A stretch of DNA of 64,000 nucleotides, from contig NC_045146.1 in NCBI RefSeq assembly GCF_008831285.2, positions 11,919,289 through 11,983,288 on the forward strand, given 5' to 3'. Under the pieces are notes generated by a model. It was not told the origin of the DNA, searched no databases, and worked only from the letters and a program-made list of their open reading frames with translations. This document shows positions 12,318 through 24,600 of this stretch, piece after piece. Each line of letters begins with the position of its first letter. The first letter of the stretch is position 1. The translations under genes and the position numbers were made by a program. This DNA is from Nymphaea colorata (Eukaryota > Streptophyta > Magnoliopsida > Nymphaeales > Nymphaeaceae).

Positions 12318-12508
12318 TATAACAACCCGAGCCACTCCCGAGCTCGGGCCCCTGGTTCGACGGATCCCAACCCGCCCCCTAGCAATTTCGGTTCCAATCC
12401 TAAAAAGGCTAGGAACCAGGACAATCATCTCATTAGTAGCCTCCCATTATAAGCCCTTGAAGATTCCTCACAATCTTCGATACGGGACTAAACTTCTGGG
12501 ATGATACA
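12318..12508 (-). repeat. TRIM 5' LTR
   Basis: 191-bp partner of the LTR at 12051-12241. Its terminal TA in place of the usual CA is shared by both copies. Confidence 0.85.
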
Positions 12509-13675
12509 TGACCTGCTACTGCCAGACAGAGGCCGTTGATTTCTAGTAACAATTAGTCAACTGAATAAATTTTTTTTTGAGGTTGCATGATTATCCTAAA
12601 TGATTTGTTTAATTAATTAGACAATTAGTTTTTTCAATAAACCATTTTTTCATAAGGTTTTCATACATTTTCCATATTAAATGTGCATATTGAACATTGA
12701 TATTAATATTTCTAAATAAATAACAAATTTTACTTTGGTAAACAATTTTTTCATGATATCGCTTATTGAGAATTCTTAAATCTGTATTTTTCATTTATAA
12801 ATGCAGTATTTGAGATCATTTTATAGTCTCATTGAGTTAATTAAAATCATTTGCTTTATATCCACAAAAAAAGTGTTCATTGATGTCATACCTTCATTCG
12901 TTTCTTCCACAACTCTTCATCCGGCTAGTCTTCTTGGCTTTATTCTAATAAACAAAATATCTATTAATTTATTAAATAGAAGTATAGAACACATTGTTTT
13001 TCAACTAGTTTAAAGTTTTGTATCTAAATTTGTGAATTATATGTTATATACCAAATACCTAAAACTTTTGGGCAAGTTTGTGATTGTAATGAATAATTTA
13101 CTTGATTGATTAGATGAGTGATTGATAATTTAATAACAAAACTTTTTTCATGAGTTCTACAATTTTTTTATATTAAATCAATTTATTTCATATTAATTTT
13201 AATATTTTCAAAAATGCCCATTTTGTTGCAATTTCTTGATTGAAGTTTTCTCTACTATTTTCAATTAAATAAAAACGTTATTTAAGATATCCTGCTTAGT
13301 CGTTTCCTTATCCACAATGGAAGCACACCCTAATTTACTAGCTTCTTATCACCATAAGCAACCAGAGAAGCCCCGGATAAGAAGGGCAAGCATCAGCAAT
13401 GGACTCCAAGGGAGGTTAGATAATGAAGCTTGACATGCTCCGAATGTTAATGTTCTAATCCTTCACCTGCTCCCACACATAAACATTGATGTGGATACAA
13501 GCACAGCCATGAGCAACAGAGAAGGAAGGTATGAAACGTAAAGACTATCATTAACAAAAGTACGCAGTAGGATGAACACGAGCACATGGGGGGCATCCCT
13601 TAGATTAAAGTAGGAATGGAATAGATACAAACCATGCAAAAGGAGCCTTGTAAGCTATCAGCTTCTCTAAAGCTC
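12509..13675. other. AT-rich intergenic region downstream of PP2C
   Basis: Strongly AT-rich, especially 12540-13290, with no coding signal. The last few hundred bases before 13676 probably contain the PP2C 3' UTR, which is transcribed leftward. Confidence 0.5.
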
Positions 13676-16600
13676 TCAAAGATGATTGTCATGCTTATTA
13701 ATTCCTTCCATGACACAGAAATCTGAGGATCTAACGGTATCAATAAATCCTCTCAACGAGAGAGCAGGTAAGGCAACAGTTTTTCCAAGCAACTCATGGT
13801 CTATGAATAACACCACCACCGTTATATCATCGTGAAAGAAGCGCCGAATGCCTTTATCAACCCTTTTTAAATCTGGATACCTCATTTCCCTCTTTCTAGC
13901 CGCAATTTGCAAAGCTGTTCTCACAAGCTTCCTTGCAATTCCCTATCACATTCAAGCACCAAAAACAAAACAAAGGACACCGTGAACTACAAGGTAATGA
14001 ACAACTCCAAGCTGAAAAAAGTGCTTCTTCTAGTATAAAACAGGATTTAAAACTCTAAATCTATTCAGCCAAGTGGCATACTGAACTTTATAATGCTAAA
14101 TATATGTAAAGATATTCGTTATTAGCTAACAAGAATATGTGTTCATCTTAGGCTTGCTAGTCCTATTTCACGAGTTCAAACTAAACCTAGGAGCAAAAAT
14201 GGCTGCAGGCAAGCACCAGTTTATTGAACCCATATCCACAAAGTAGAAAGATCAATTCACCAACTGTTGACCAACACAGTTTCCACAAGACAGAAAAAGA
14301 TGAGAATCAAAGCATGCACCATGTCTACTTACTTTTCGCGGGGATGCCTGCACAATTTCAACAGCTTCCTGATTGGTCAAGTGTTCCCAGAGGCCATCAG
14401 AAGCAAAGATGACAAATTTATCTTGAGAACGTATCGCCCGGGTAAAAATGGAAGGTTCAGCAGACAATACAGGCCGGCGGAGCGGCTCTGGAAGCCGGAA
14501 GCGAGAGACTGATGGATCAATAATAAACTCTGGCCTCTTAAGATATGCATCCCCAATAGACCTTGACACCTAAAAGGTTCCAAATAAGTACAAGCAGAGA
14601 AGAAGTTAGTGCCACAAAAACCAAGCATTTTTTCATTGTTAATAGCACAATGAAAGTACTTATATAGGAGAAAAGGGAGAGGCACTGAACATGAGAAGCT
14701 GAAATATCCATGCACAACACAATCTATTGAAAACGCAAGCATAGACAAGAATTGCATGTTCAGAGAAAGGCGTGTCTCATGTCAACAAACAATCATATAG
14801 AATATGAGATGTGCCAACAAATGGAAACCGCATGACTTGGACTCAAAAATCCACAGGGCTAATCAGACACATACTCGCAATTGCAATGACCAATCAGATT
14901 TCTCAAATTTTAACAACTCACACTGTAAGCTACATTTTGAAAAGCATTGTGCTCTTTTAGAATGTAAGCATGGAATTGGCACTCATGAACCAGGTCTCCT
15001 GATTCATGGTTGTAACTCGGAAGTCATAGCAAGCCAAAAATGTGATACCAAGCACTAAGACTTAGATTTGCTTATGGATTAAAAAAAGCTCAAACTTCAG
15101 GCGATAATACCAACCTTACATTGAATAAGGAAAATTTTACCATCATATCATGGAACAGAGATAAGCTCACAGTCACAAATCTAAGAAGAAATTGACTATG
15201 ACCAAGAAGGAATTCAAGGATAAAATTCATGACGCTAGATATCAACCCCATTTTTCAACTGCTGAGAAACCAGGATGAAAACTGAGTATGGACAATAGAA
15301 ATGCTGTGAACATGGCACACATTCAACCAACTGCAAATAGAAGACATTCTCCACTCCCACAACATCAAACACATGGTATCATTATCCAAAGCATAAAAGT
15401 GGGAAAAAAACAAACCTGAATGATGCCTTTGATGCGCCACACCCCATGCTTTAGAACAACAATCTGTGAATCATCAGGATGCAAGGATCTTAGCTCTTGT
15501 CTAACTTCCTCCATGCTCGCATTGTGGTCTCTAGTCAATTGTTCAGCAATGATATTACCAGATCTACCTAAACAACCTACAACTGCCCGAGAATCACCAA
15601 GATTTGCGACATATAATGTTCCATCCCATATAAGACCAACTAGACAACAAGATCCAGTGGTTGAAATTGATGGTTTTATTTCCATGCTTTGGCGAACATG
15701 TGTAAGAAATCCAGCTTCGGTAGCAGAAAATGCACTTCGAATAACATGTTCACTTATTGTACCATTCTCCTGAGCAATTCCTGTCACAATCAGAGCCACA
15801 GAAATTAGCAACAATCCTTTGTAAAAGATATTAACATTTCAGAGTTTCAAACAACTAAAGACAACTCTGAATCCAATACAATATATGTGCTTGCTAATAC
15901 TGCATCCCCAAGAAGATAAGACATTTTGACAAATAACCAGACCCGTAAACCTATTTTACAACAGAAAAACAATTCCTACACACAAAGACATGATCAAGGA
16001 CACTATATACATATCAGTTTCAATCTTACTAGGCATGCCTAGGCAGTGGACCTCCAAAGGACCTAGCCAGCACCTAGTTCGGTGCCCAGGCAGTGCCAAT
16101 AATGAAAAGACAAAAAAACCAAGGAGGAAGAAGGAGAGATTTCTAAGGAATGCAACCCAAGGTTACCCAGGTGACAGCAACACACAACAGAGGAAACTTG
16201 GGTGGAATGCAATATCAGTGTCCCGATTCATGCCAATAGGATACTGTAAAAATATGAAGCAGAATAAATAGCTAAAAGGCCTACGCTTTGAAGACAATAA
16301 AAATTTGCACATGAAACTGCATTTTGAATGCAGGAGCACGTTCGACTAAGCAGATAATATATCTCCAGGCAAGAAAAGGGTCCCAGAGAAAGTACGTTGT
16401 CAATTACTAATTTACTAATACGAGGTTTTACGCAGGCTACTACATTCATGTCCCAAGGAAGTCAACAACACCTATAGAAAGCCACCCACACCTGATGCCG
16501 CTACGTTTTTCACTACCAACCTGAAACCAAAAAAAAAAAGGCCATCCTAGCCTTCTATAGTTCGCCACTTGGTTAAAGCGTGACAAAGCTTGAATCATCG

Positions 16601-17233
16601 CAAAACCAAGCCAGGCGCCCTCCAGCAAGATTTTTATTTGGCTTGATGACGACATTTTGGAACGGTTGTATGTTGCAAATCTAAGATGCGATCACCGGCT
16701 CCTACAGGGCTACTTACGACTGGCATAATCTTGCTTGACTTAAAATCTCAATCTCTTTTCCTCAATCTAAAGATGGAGAAGAAAGATATCCTTTCAAACG
16801 TGAAACAGATAAGTATCCAAATCTTGTTAATGCATGAAAAAGTTAATGAGAGTCTTGATCAAACATAGAACAACCATGAATAATACAGCATGCAGAACAA
16901 ATGATTAATCATATAGGCAAACGGGAAAAGATTGTGCTCACTCATTAGATGGGCGAATAAGTGATCCGATATGAAGAGGGAGGCATCCGGGCCGCCGTGC
17001 CCGTCATATACCCCGACGAATGTCCCTGCCGAGCCGGTCTCAACCTGGCTGTGGTCCTCGATACACTCGTTCGCCTGGACAACCGCGAAAGAGAACTCCC
17101 CCGCGGAGTGCCGGCATAGGTCCCGATACCACAGGAGCGCATCGCCGCGATCCTCCTCATCCTTGCTCGAACGCGCGTAGCGAAGGACCGGCCGGATGCA
17201 GGCCGCCGCAAATTTCGCCAGCCACGAGAACAT
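13676..17233 (-). CDS. Protein phosphatase 2C (PPM family, clade D-like)
   Basis: Four exons (17233-16942, 15780-15416, 14569-14333, 13942-13676) join in frame across GT-AG introns to 1,161 nt, i.e. 386 aa plus stop. PPM phosphatases remove phosphate from Ser/Thr using two metal ions held by Asp residues. Visible motifs: [10 protein letters not shown] at residues 75-84, [12 protein letters not shown] in exon 2, [13 protein letters not shown] at the start of exon 3, ASDGLWEHL at about 275, and [12 protein letters not shown] at about 335, so the metal-binding Asp set is complete. [24 protein letters not shown] near the C-terminus resembles plant clade D PP2Cs, a group linked to SAUR and H+-ATPase regulation; that role is inference. 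The N-terminus is short and has no signal peptide. The gene lies about 1.4 kb from, and on the same strand as, the callose synthase, but as a separate unit. Confidence 0.95.
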
Positions 17234-18633
17234 CCCTCATTTCCTCGCGTCAATTCGCCCTTTTTCTGGATGGCCTCGACGCGCGAGAGACCCAGTGAAG
17301 AGGATCGTCGGGGCAGGGCGGGTAAGACTGAGAAGACGGCCGGAAGGGTTACGCTCCCCGGAAGAGATTCTCCACAACACCGCCGGAGATTGCAGAGGGG
17401 ATAAAAAGGAAAAAGAAAGAAGGGGGGAAAGGCGGAGAGAAACGACGCGGTTTCACCTTTTGCGCGTTTAGTGGGTGGTTGCTTAAACGCTATTTATATA
17501 TTCACTTAAATTACAACTTTACCCTTTATGGCCCTCTGAAACTTAACCCCACCCCTCCCAAGAATGTAAATGAGCATAACGGTCGCCCGTCGTGCAGCCA
17601 GATCGGTCCTTATGACCGACCGCCAGTCGGCTCAGGATGGATGGACCCCAGTTATCCAAATAATAAGCCTCCTCGAAAAGAACTGACTTCGCCGCCATAT
17701 GGAACTGTTCTTCCCGGTCCTTCAAACGGGCTTCGTGTGCACACTTAGCATATTCGTGTATATAAAATACGAGTTGTGTATAAACAACCATATCAAATAC
17801 CCTCCATTTTGGGCATGGTTGTATCCATTACAAAATTAGAAACGTAGGCAAGTGATTTTTTTCACATTGGGTACAGAAGATGAACAAAACGAACATGATG
17901 ATTAGGGTCCATATGCAAGAGAGTTTGTAGAAATATTAAAGCAAGAATCACTGGATCCATCGCGGTCGAAATCCAGACCACAGGCGAGAGAGCGCTCCAC
18001 AGTGTTGAGTGTTCCTTTCAGAGGGCACTGGTTATCTCGGCAATTTTGCAATCTTACGAGGCCGGACCGGACCGGACTTCTTCATTAGGGGGGTTTACGA
18101 GTTTGGTATCTCCTTAGGGAGCGTTGACATGCACGTGTGAATACGGTTGGAGATTAAATGCACCATGAGAAGGTCAAAGGAATCCGGGGAATATTCAAAT
18201 TTCAGGTCTCCTGACCACTCAAGCGCCCCACCCACCCACCCTAACGTGTCGTCCACACAACAGAGTCCTAGCCCACCAACCCAGACTCGGCTGCAGGGAG
18301 GGACCAGCCAGGCAGTACTCACATACAACAGATAGCACGTCATGGTCCCTTTACTGAGGATGTGTGTAAATTAGCCACATATACGAGGCCCAACGGCTGC
18401 TCATCGTCGAACAAAGGAAATGTTGCTCAACCCTACTGCCCAACTCAAGAACTGCATTAGCCGAGATCAGAGAAAGAAAGTGGAAACTAGGCATTATATA
18501 ACAAAATTAATGACGTATAACTTACAACATGGGGAACATAGCAAGTTTATACACCCGAAAATATTGAAACGGCGTGCGAGCTCTCAAGGATACACCTTGG
18601 TACCAAAGAACGGTGGACGGAATATTTTGACCC
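17234..18633. other. PP2C promoter/leader and callose synthase 3' flank
   Basis: About 17234-17460 is GC-richer and purine-rich and likely carries the PP2C 5' UTR (transcribed leftward). 17.5-18.6 kb has no gene and should include the callose synthase 3' UTR at its right end. Short open frames here lack domains. Confidence 0.45.
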
Positions 18634-21600
18634 CTACTCTTTGTTACTACCAGAGCGATCTTTCTTCTGACCCCCAAGAATGCGTGATATCTGCAAACCT
18701 CTACTGAAGGCCTGGTTGAACAGCATTCGCGTTTGAAACTCTGAGACAAATGGAAACCAAGCCAAAACTGCAATGGGCGTGAACAGAAGCAACCCCATGA
18801 TGATCTCATATCCACGAGCAAGAGCACGGATCGATCCCCAGAACCCTGCCCTCTGCACTGGCTTCTTGAGTGCTTGAGCAATCTGAGAAGAAAATGGAAA
18901 AAGAAAGATAAGGCGCATATGTAGATGGCTGTATACTTTCAAGAAGTAACATAAAACATGTTACTAAAACAAGGACATAATCACGATTGCTAGGATCAAG
19001 AATGGTGAAGCAGGATGAAATGACAGAACAGTAGATTGCGTGACAGTCAGTAATCTAATGGAAACAAAGAATATAAAACAGAATCACTTCATCCAGCTCT
19101 AAATGGTTCACCACCCATTCCAGCTTGATGATCATGACCTTGAACAGCAGACCAAACAAAATTTCTTGTCAATGAGAAATTTAACAGAAGTTGTACAGAC
19201 CAGAAGGATCCCCCATCCACTCGGCATGAAGGCAAGGATGCACACAATGATATCCTTCATCGTCATACGAGGAATGGCAATCAAAATAACAATAATGGTA
19301 ACAAACGTCAGGAAGATAAGACCCTTGATCAATCGAAATACAAGCTGAAAATCGGCACTAAACTTCCTTCTGCCAAGAGATACTGTCTGCAAAACAAATT
19401 AGGAAAATCAACATCACATGAAGATGATTATGAAAGCAAGAAACGTCATGATGCATACCACTCTTCTGCCACATGCATGTCATCAAACTGTTTAATATAA
19501 ATCCCCTTGTCTAAGAATAATAAGTTGAATTCTGAGTCAACTGCTTTTAATTAAAACTGATAAGGAAAGAAGATGCACGATGAATACCTTCATCACTAGG
19601 AGGACTCCAATAATCACAACCCAAGAGATGGCATACACCTGCAAGGGAGTTTCCCATATAAATGACCAAAAGTGTCTAATCACAGAAAGCACACAAATTT
19701 CAATGAGTAAGTACATACCAGAACATTTTTCGTGTGTGTAATATTCAAATGATAAACAAGCCCATACTGGTAAAGAAAGAAACGTAGTGCTAAGACCACT
19801 TCAAGAACTGTGCCACGAATGCCAGAAGATCTTAGATGTGTTTGTTCATCCTCCCACCAAGATTCCCAGCTCTTTTCAGGCGGCACTCCAATTCCACCAC
19901 GGTTATTTATCCACTTGTTCCAATCAGTCCAGTCGTCTACAATTTTTTGCCATTCAAAACCTGATGGATTAAAAAGGAAAGGAGCAAAGAGCCACGTGCC
20001 AACCATAAACCACATGGACACAGTGATTAATATATATGCCACACTGTTCCTGTATGAATTGCCAAATATGCTGTAAACAATCAGTAGAATCATCAGCTCA
20101 ATCCCCTTGACAAAGTGACTACGTGAATACAGTCTGTAGTTATCAGCAAACTTTGCATGGAAGACAACAAATCCACGACCTGTACCACGATACTTTGCAC
20201 CACCATGTAGCAATGTACGACCATAATAATGGGTTTTTGTCCCGAGGGAAAAAGTGAAAAAAACAGATGCTAGTTGCAACTGCATGAGAACAAATTCACT
20301 TAATGCGGTTCGGAATCCCTTCTCCAAGCCGATCTCCATCATCATAGGGAGTGACATCAAGATTCCAAGCTGCACAAACGACTGGGAAGCAAGCGCCACT
20401 TGAAGTGGCTTATTATTTTGAACAGCTGCTGCTTTATATAGTTCTCTTTCAACTCCACTAAGAACCAGATAGAGACGACCATACAAGAAAATATACACTG
20501 TAAGAACAGTTATCTGCAAGAGTAACGAAAAGAAAATTTCATCAACTTAGAACCATATGTGTGAAAGTGCACATGAACATGAAAGATGAAGAAAGAGTCT
20601 TACCAAAGTGCTGAAATAGAAGCCAACAGTCGTATAGTAGCAAGACAGCATACGGAAAAAATCAAAACGGTGGCCAAGGCGATATATATCCCGACTTAGC
20701 GTCTGCTCTCCATTCCCATTAGCAATTTTTGCCTCGAAAAGTGATATCTGATTTAGTCCCACATCCCTACCTTTGCCAACTTGCATATATTCATGATGTG
20801 TAACATTGCCAGCACGAAGTGTTGAATTAAAGCCTGAAAATTTTACTCGGCCCAAATGACATAAAAGTTGTTATTTAGGCAAAACAACAATAACTCAAGA
20901 CAACTAACACAGAACATGCCTGCAAAAATATCCTCGCTTAAATTGATAACTTTTGAAGCTTTGCTGACACCTCCTCGAGTCAGATGAAACAATCTATCAA
21001 ATACATCTGGATGACCATAGTGGAAGCGAACCCTTACATCAAAAACAAAAACAACAAATTCAACGAGCAGAAAAAGGAAAAACAAGTAAATACAAAATAA
21101 AACGTGAATCAAAGCTCATAATAAGCCCATGAGATGACATTCAGATTTTGCTAGATGTGCACTCGGACAAATACATCAAACAAATGCATGGAGGAGCATA
21201 CTCCAGAACATCGTTCCACCATGCCTGAATGTGCAGATGCAAAGGCAGAGGGACGCAAAGTGTCCCCAGTAATCATGGTGGTACAATCAAAATTCACCAG
21301 ATAAAGGGAAGTAAACTGTTTACTATTAAGGTAAAAATAATGAACGTGGAATTAAACACTAGAAGGTGATCAAGCAATAAATAGTAAAATGCTTCTTGTT
21401 GTTTTGTCAGGACCACACCAGATATTTGAGCAAAAGGACTGGAAAGAACTTTTACAATTGTCTTTGAGTTACTTGGAAACCCAGTACTTACTTTAAAGGA
21501 TTTGCAAGTAATCTTTGTCCAATTGTCACAAAACTAGTCTCCTGACACGACATGAACCATGCCAAAGATGAAACACTGCACAAAAGCATCAGATCAGTAA

Positions 21601-24600
21601 AAAAATCATGAGCATTTAAATATCTGCTCAAAGGATTAAGATCAACCTTCCAGTAAAGATATGCTCTCTAAGCCCAAGTATTGATGGTTTTCTCACACCA
21701 TGATGCGTCTGAAGAAATTCCTCTAATAAATTCCTCATCTTAAAGGCTTCTTCCATGTAATTATCCTGCAACCCACATATCGGATACATTACCATATGAA
21801 ACCCATTGCAACACCTCAAACCCAATGGTGCCACCAACTACCTGATTCATATCAATTGCTTGTAGGCCTTCACCACGAGTGAAGATGATAGCATGATTCT
21901 GATTTTCTGGCTTTCCTTCTCCAAGCATAGCAGGCCCCGGAAGCTTGATTCGATAAATTACCTGGTATACACAGAAGAAACAAACTCAGCAAAGATTAAA
22001 GTTGAGTTCCGTAGAGAATATTTATGAAACATAGGTTAAATCAATAAAATGTTTGATGGAGTATGAATCCTGAAGCAAATTGAAGAGATTAAGCTTCCCC
22101 CCGGAAAATCACATTTTAAAAGAACTAGTAAAGGTGCAATGAGAAGTTGAATGTTTCAAACCTACACATGAAATGTATACCCTGTGATGCAAGATCAAAT
22201 TACTCTAGAAAAACAGCTAAAAATGTATCCACAGGATCTCCTCTGGTGTACACACAACAGGCACTCATGCATGCACGGTATTTTGATTACATTTATCAGA
22301 GCTAGAGAGAGGGGAGAGAAAAGGAGAGAGCCGTTTTTTTCTTAGTCTACCGAATCTCCACAAGATTATTTTCTAGATGCAACCAACAAACTTGGCATCA
22401 TTTACTACATTAACCATCCTGCTCTGAAAAAATCAACTAGTCTCATCAATGCAGCAAATGAGTTACCGAGAATAATTTGAACTTGTTTATCAGGCATGAT
22501 TGGCTAACTCAACTCATGACCCACCGGAGTTGACATAGATCAGTCCTTTAACATAAACTGGTTACCTCAGTCAGAAAAAAGTGAAAGTAAACGAGGTTGA
22601 CCACTCCTTTTTGGAGCTTTCTTTTAATAGTATAATGTGATGGCAGAAATTTAGCAATCAATTGTATGTTGGTCTTAAGTTTACTGCCAGTCTGACAGCT
22701 TCCCCAACACCGAGTCCTAGGCTACCATCTCTTTCTCAGGAATTCCAGCTTGCAAATTACTTTTATAAATTTCATTCCAGCAAGTGAACGAACTGGATTC
22801 ATTGACAATACTGCATATTATTGCCAAATACCCACTGTGAACCGTACCAAACTACCATCAGGAGTATAACGATGGAAGATGCCAAGCAAGAAGTTGAAAT
22901 TGCATAATCAACCTATGCAATATAAAAAACTACAATAAGTACTAGACAACCATGATATTGGAACATATCATGCAATGATGCAAGTAATGAAAGTACACCT
23001 CGTCCAGCATTTGTTCATCAGGATCATTATGCTTTGTTGAAGCAGCCTTTGCTAATGTGGAATAATAGACTTTGGTACCCTTTTGAGGTCCACTAGTTTC
23101 TTCAACCTCATCGATGTATGCCACACGAAGAGATGGGTATCTGACAAACAGTATAATATTTTAACCGAAGGCAGAAAAGCATATCAACCACCAAGAATTA
23201 AACTAGACATACGTTATCATAAGCTGCAGAATGTCGTCAGCACGGGGATCACCAGCCCTTTTGTGAATACCATACTGCTGACAGGAGACAACAAATGTAA
23301 ACTTCATGTCTGCCACGGCTTGACATTGTGCCCACAAAGACCTGTACATCTTTGATTGCTCTTCTGAGGCTGCCACAAGAGCCTTGTAACCTTCCAAAAG
23401 ATCTGGGGATAACAAGAAAATTAACACAGATACTTTCTTGATATAAACAATATTAATTACGGAAACAACTCGTATTATTCCTAGAAACAAAACAACAAGC
23501 AAACCTTCTTCTCTTGCCATATCCAGGAAAGATTGCAGCTCCAAAGCCTTACGGTAGTACATCATTCCACGGACTAGCACAAAAACAAATGAAACCATGA
23601 CCAACTGTGTACATCCACTAATCAGATAAAACCCTAAAATTGTATATGCTGGAAATTCAAATCTAAGTAGTTGGCACCTGTCCTTGTCAAAGTTTGGCCT
23701 CTATACGATGCCCAGAGGCGAAGATCATCAGGATAGTCGTCCCGTACAACATCATCAGTTTTACATCCTTTCCGCTCAAGGAAATTGTTCCATTCATCTG
23801 AAAAGTAAAGAAACACAAACAACAAACAATCAGCAAATGAGAAAAACAGAGACCAATGCTGCTTTTTGGTATGTAAATGACGCACCTGGATAAATTTTCT
23901 GCAAGTAGAAAAGAATAGAAACACCATCTTCATTTTGCTCCTCCAGATTAGCTATAGAAAAAAGAACATCCTCCGTGTAGTATGGGGTCAAAACACTACA
24001 AGTACAAACAAAAGAAGGGAAAATACAATTAGAAGGAAAATCAAAAACATAGATATTATATTAAGGAGCTTCGACAGTCAAAACGCACAAGCATAGAGTA
24101 GAGTACATCACAAATCATTCCTAGACAAGATCCATTTGCAGATGGACAAACACATTAATGAATTGATCATATGAAAAAAGAACTAAGAATGCAAATTATG
24201 AAAGGCTCCTTACGAGAATGAAAGCATGTTACGGACTTTTGGTGCATCAGGCATATCCATAAACAAAGAATTAGTGAAAAAGGTAAGGCGCCTTCTTGCT
24301 TCTAAGTTTGCTGGAACATCCATTGCAGACTCTTTCACTGTAAGAAGCAGATGAAGCCGTCTGATCTGGATACAAGGCAGACCACTTTAATCAGGGAAAC
24401 AATCATCAGAATGCATGGACCGTCATATATATATATATATATATACCTCCAGAATGTGAAAGTACTTTTGGCAAATCTACTAATACAATTGCTTTTTGCA
24501 TGTGAGAGAAAAATGCACTAAAAACATCTTGCATAATCAAGTGCAATGAACTCAGCAAAATAGAACATCATGCGCACATCTTTAGCAACTAATTCCATGG

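Larger units (their letters stand above)
12051..12508 (-). mobile_element. TRIM-like element with two LTRs (458 bp)
   Basis: Read on the minus strand: a 191-bp LTR (12508-12318, starting TGTATCATCCCAG), one spacer base, a primer-binding site TGGTATCAGAGC matching the 3' end of plant initiator tRNA-Met, a 76-bp interior, a polypurine stretch ending AAGGGGGGTGGAT, and a second 191-bp LTR (12241-12051, starting TGTAACACCCCAG). The LTRs differ at about 7 positions. There is no coding capacity, so mobilisation would need enzymes supplied in trans. The interior holds two perfect inverted repeats. I found no matching target-site duplication in the flanks, so the copy may have recombined. A decayed relative lies at 6664-6974. 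Structure is seen directly; the TRIM label is inference. Confidence 0.85.
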
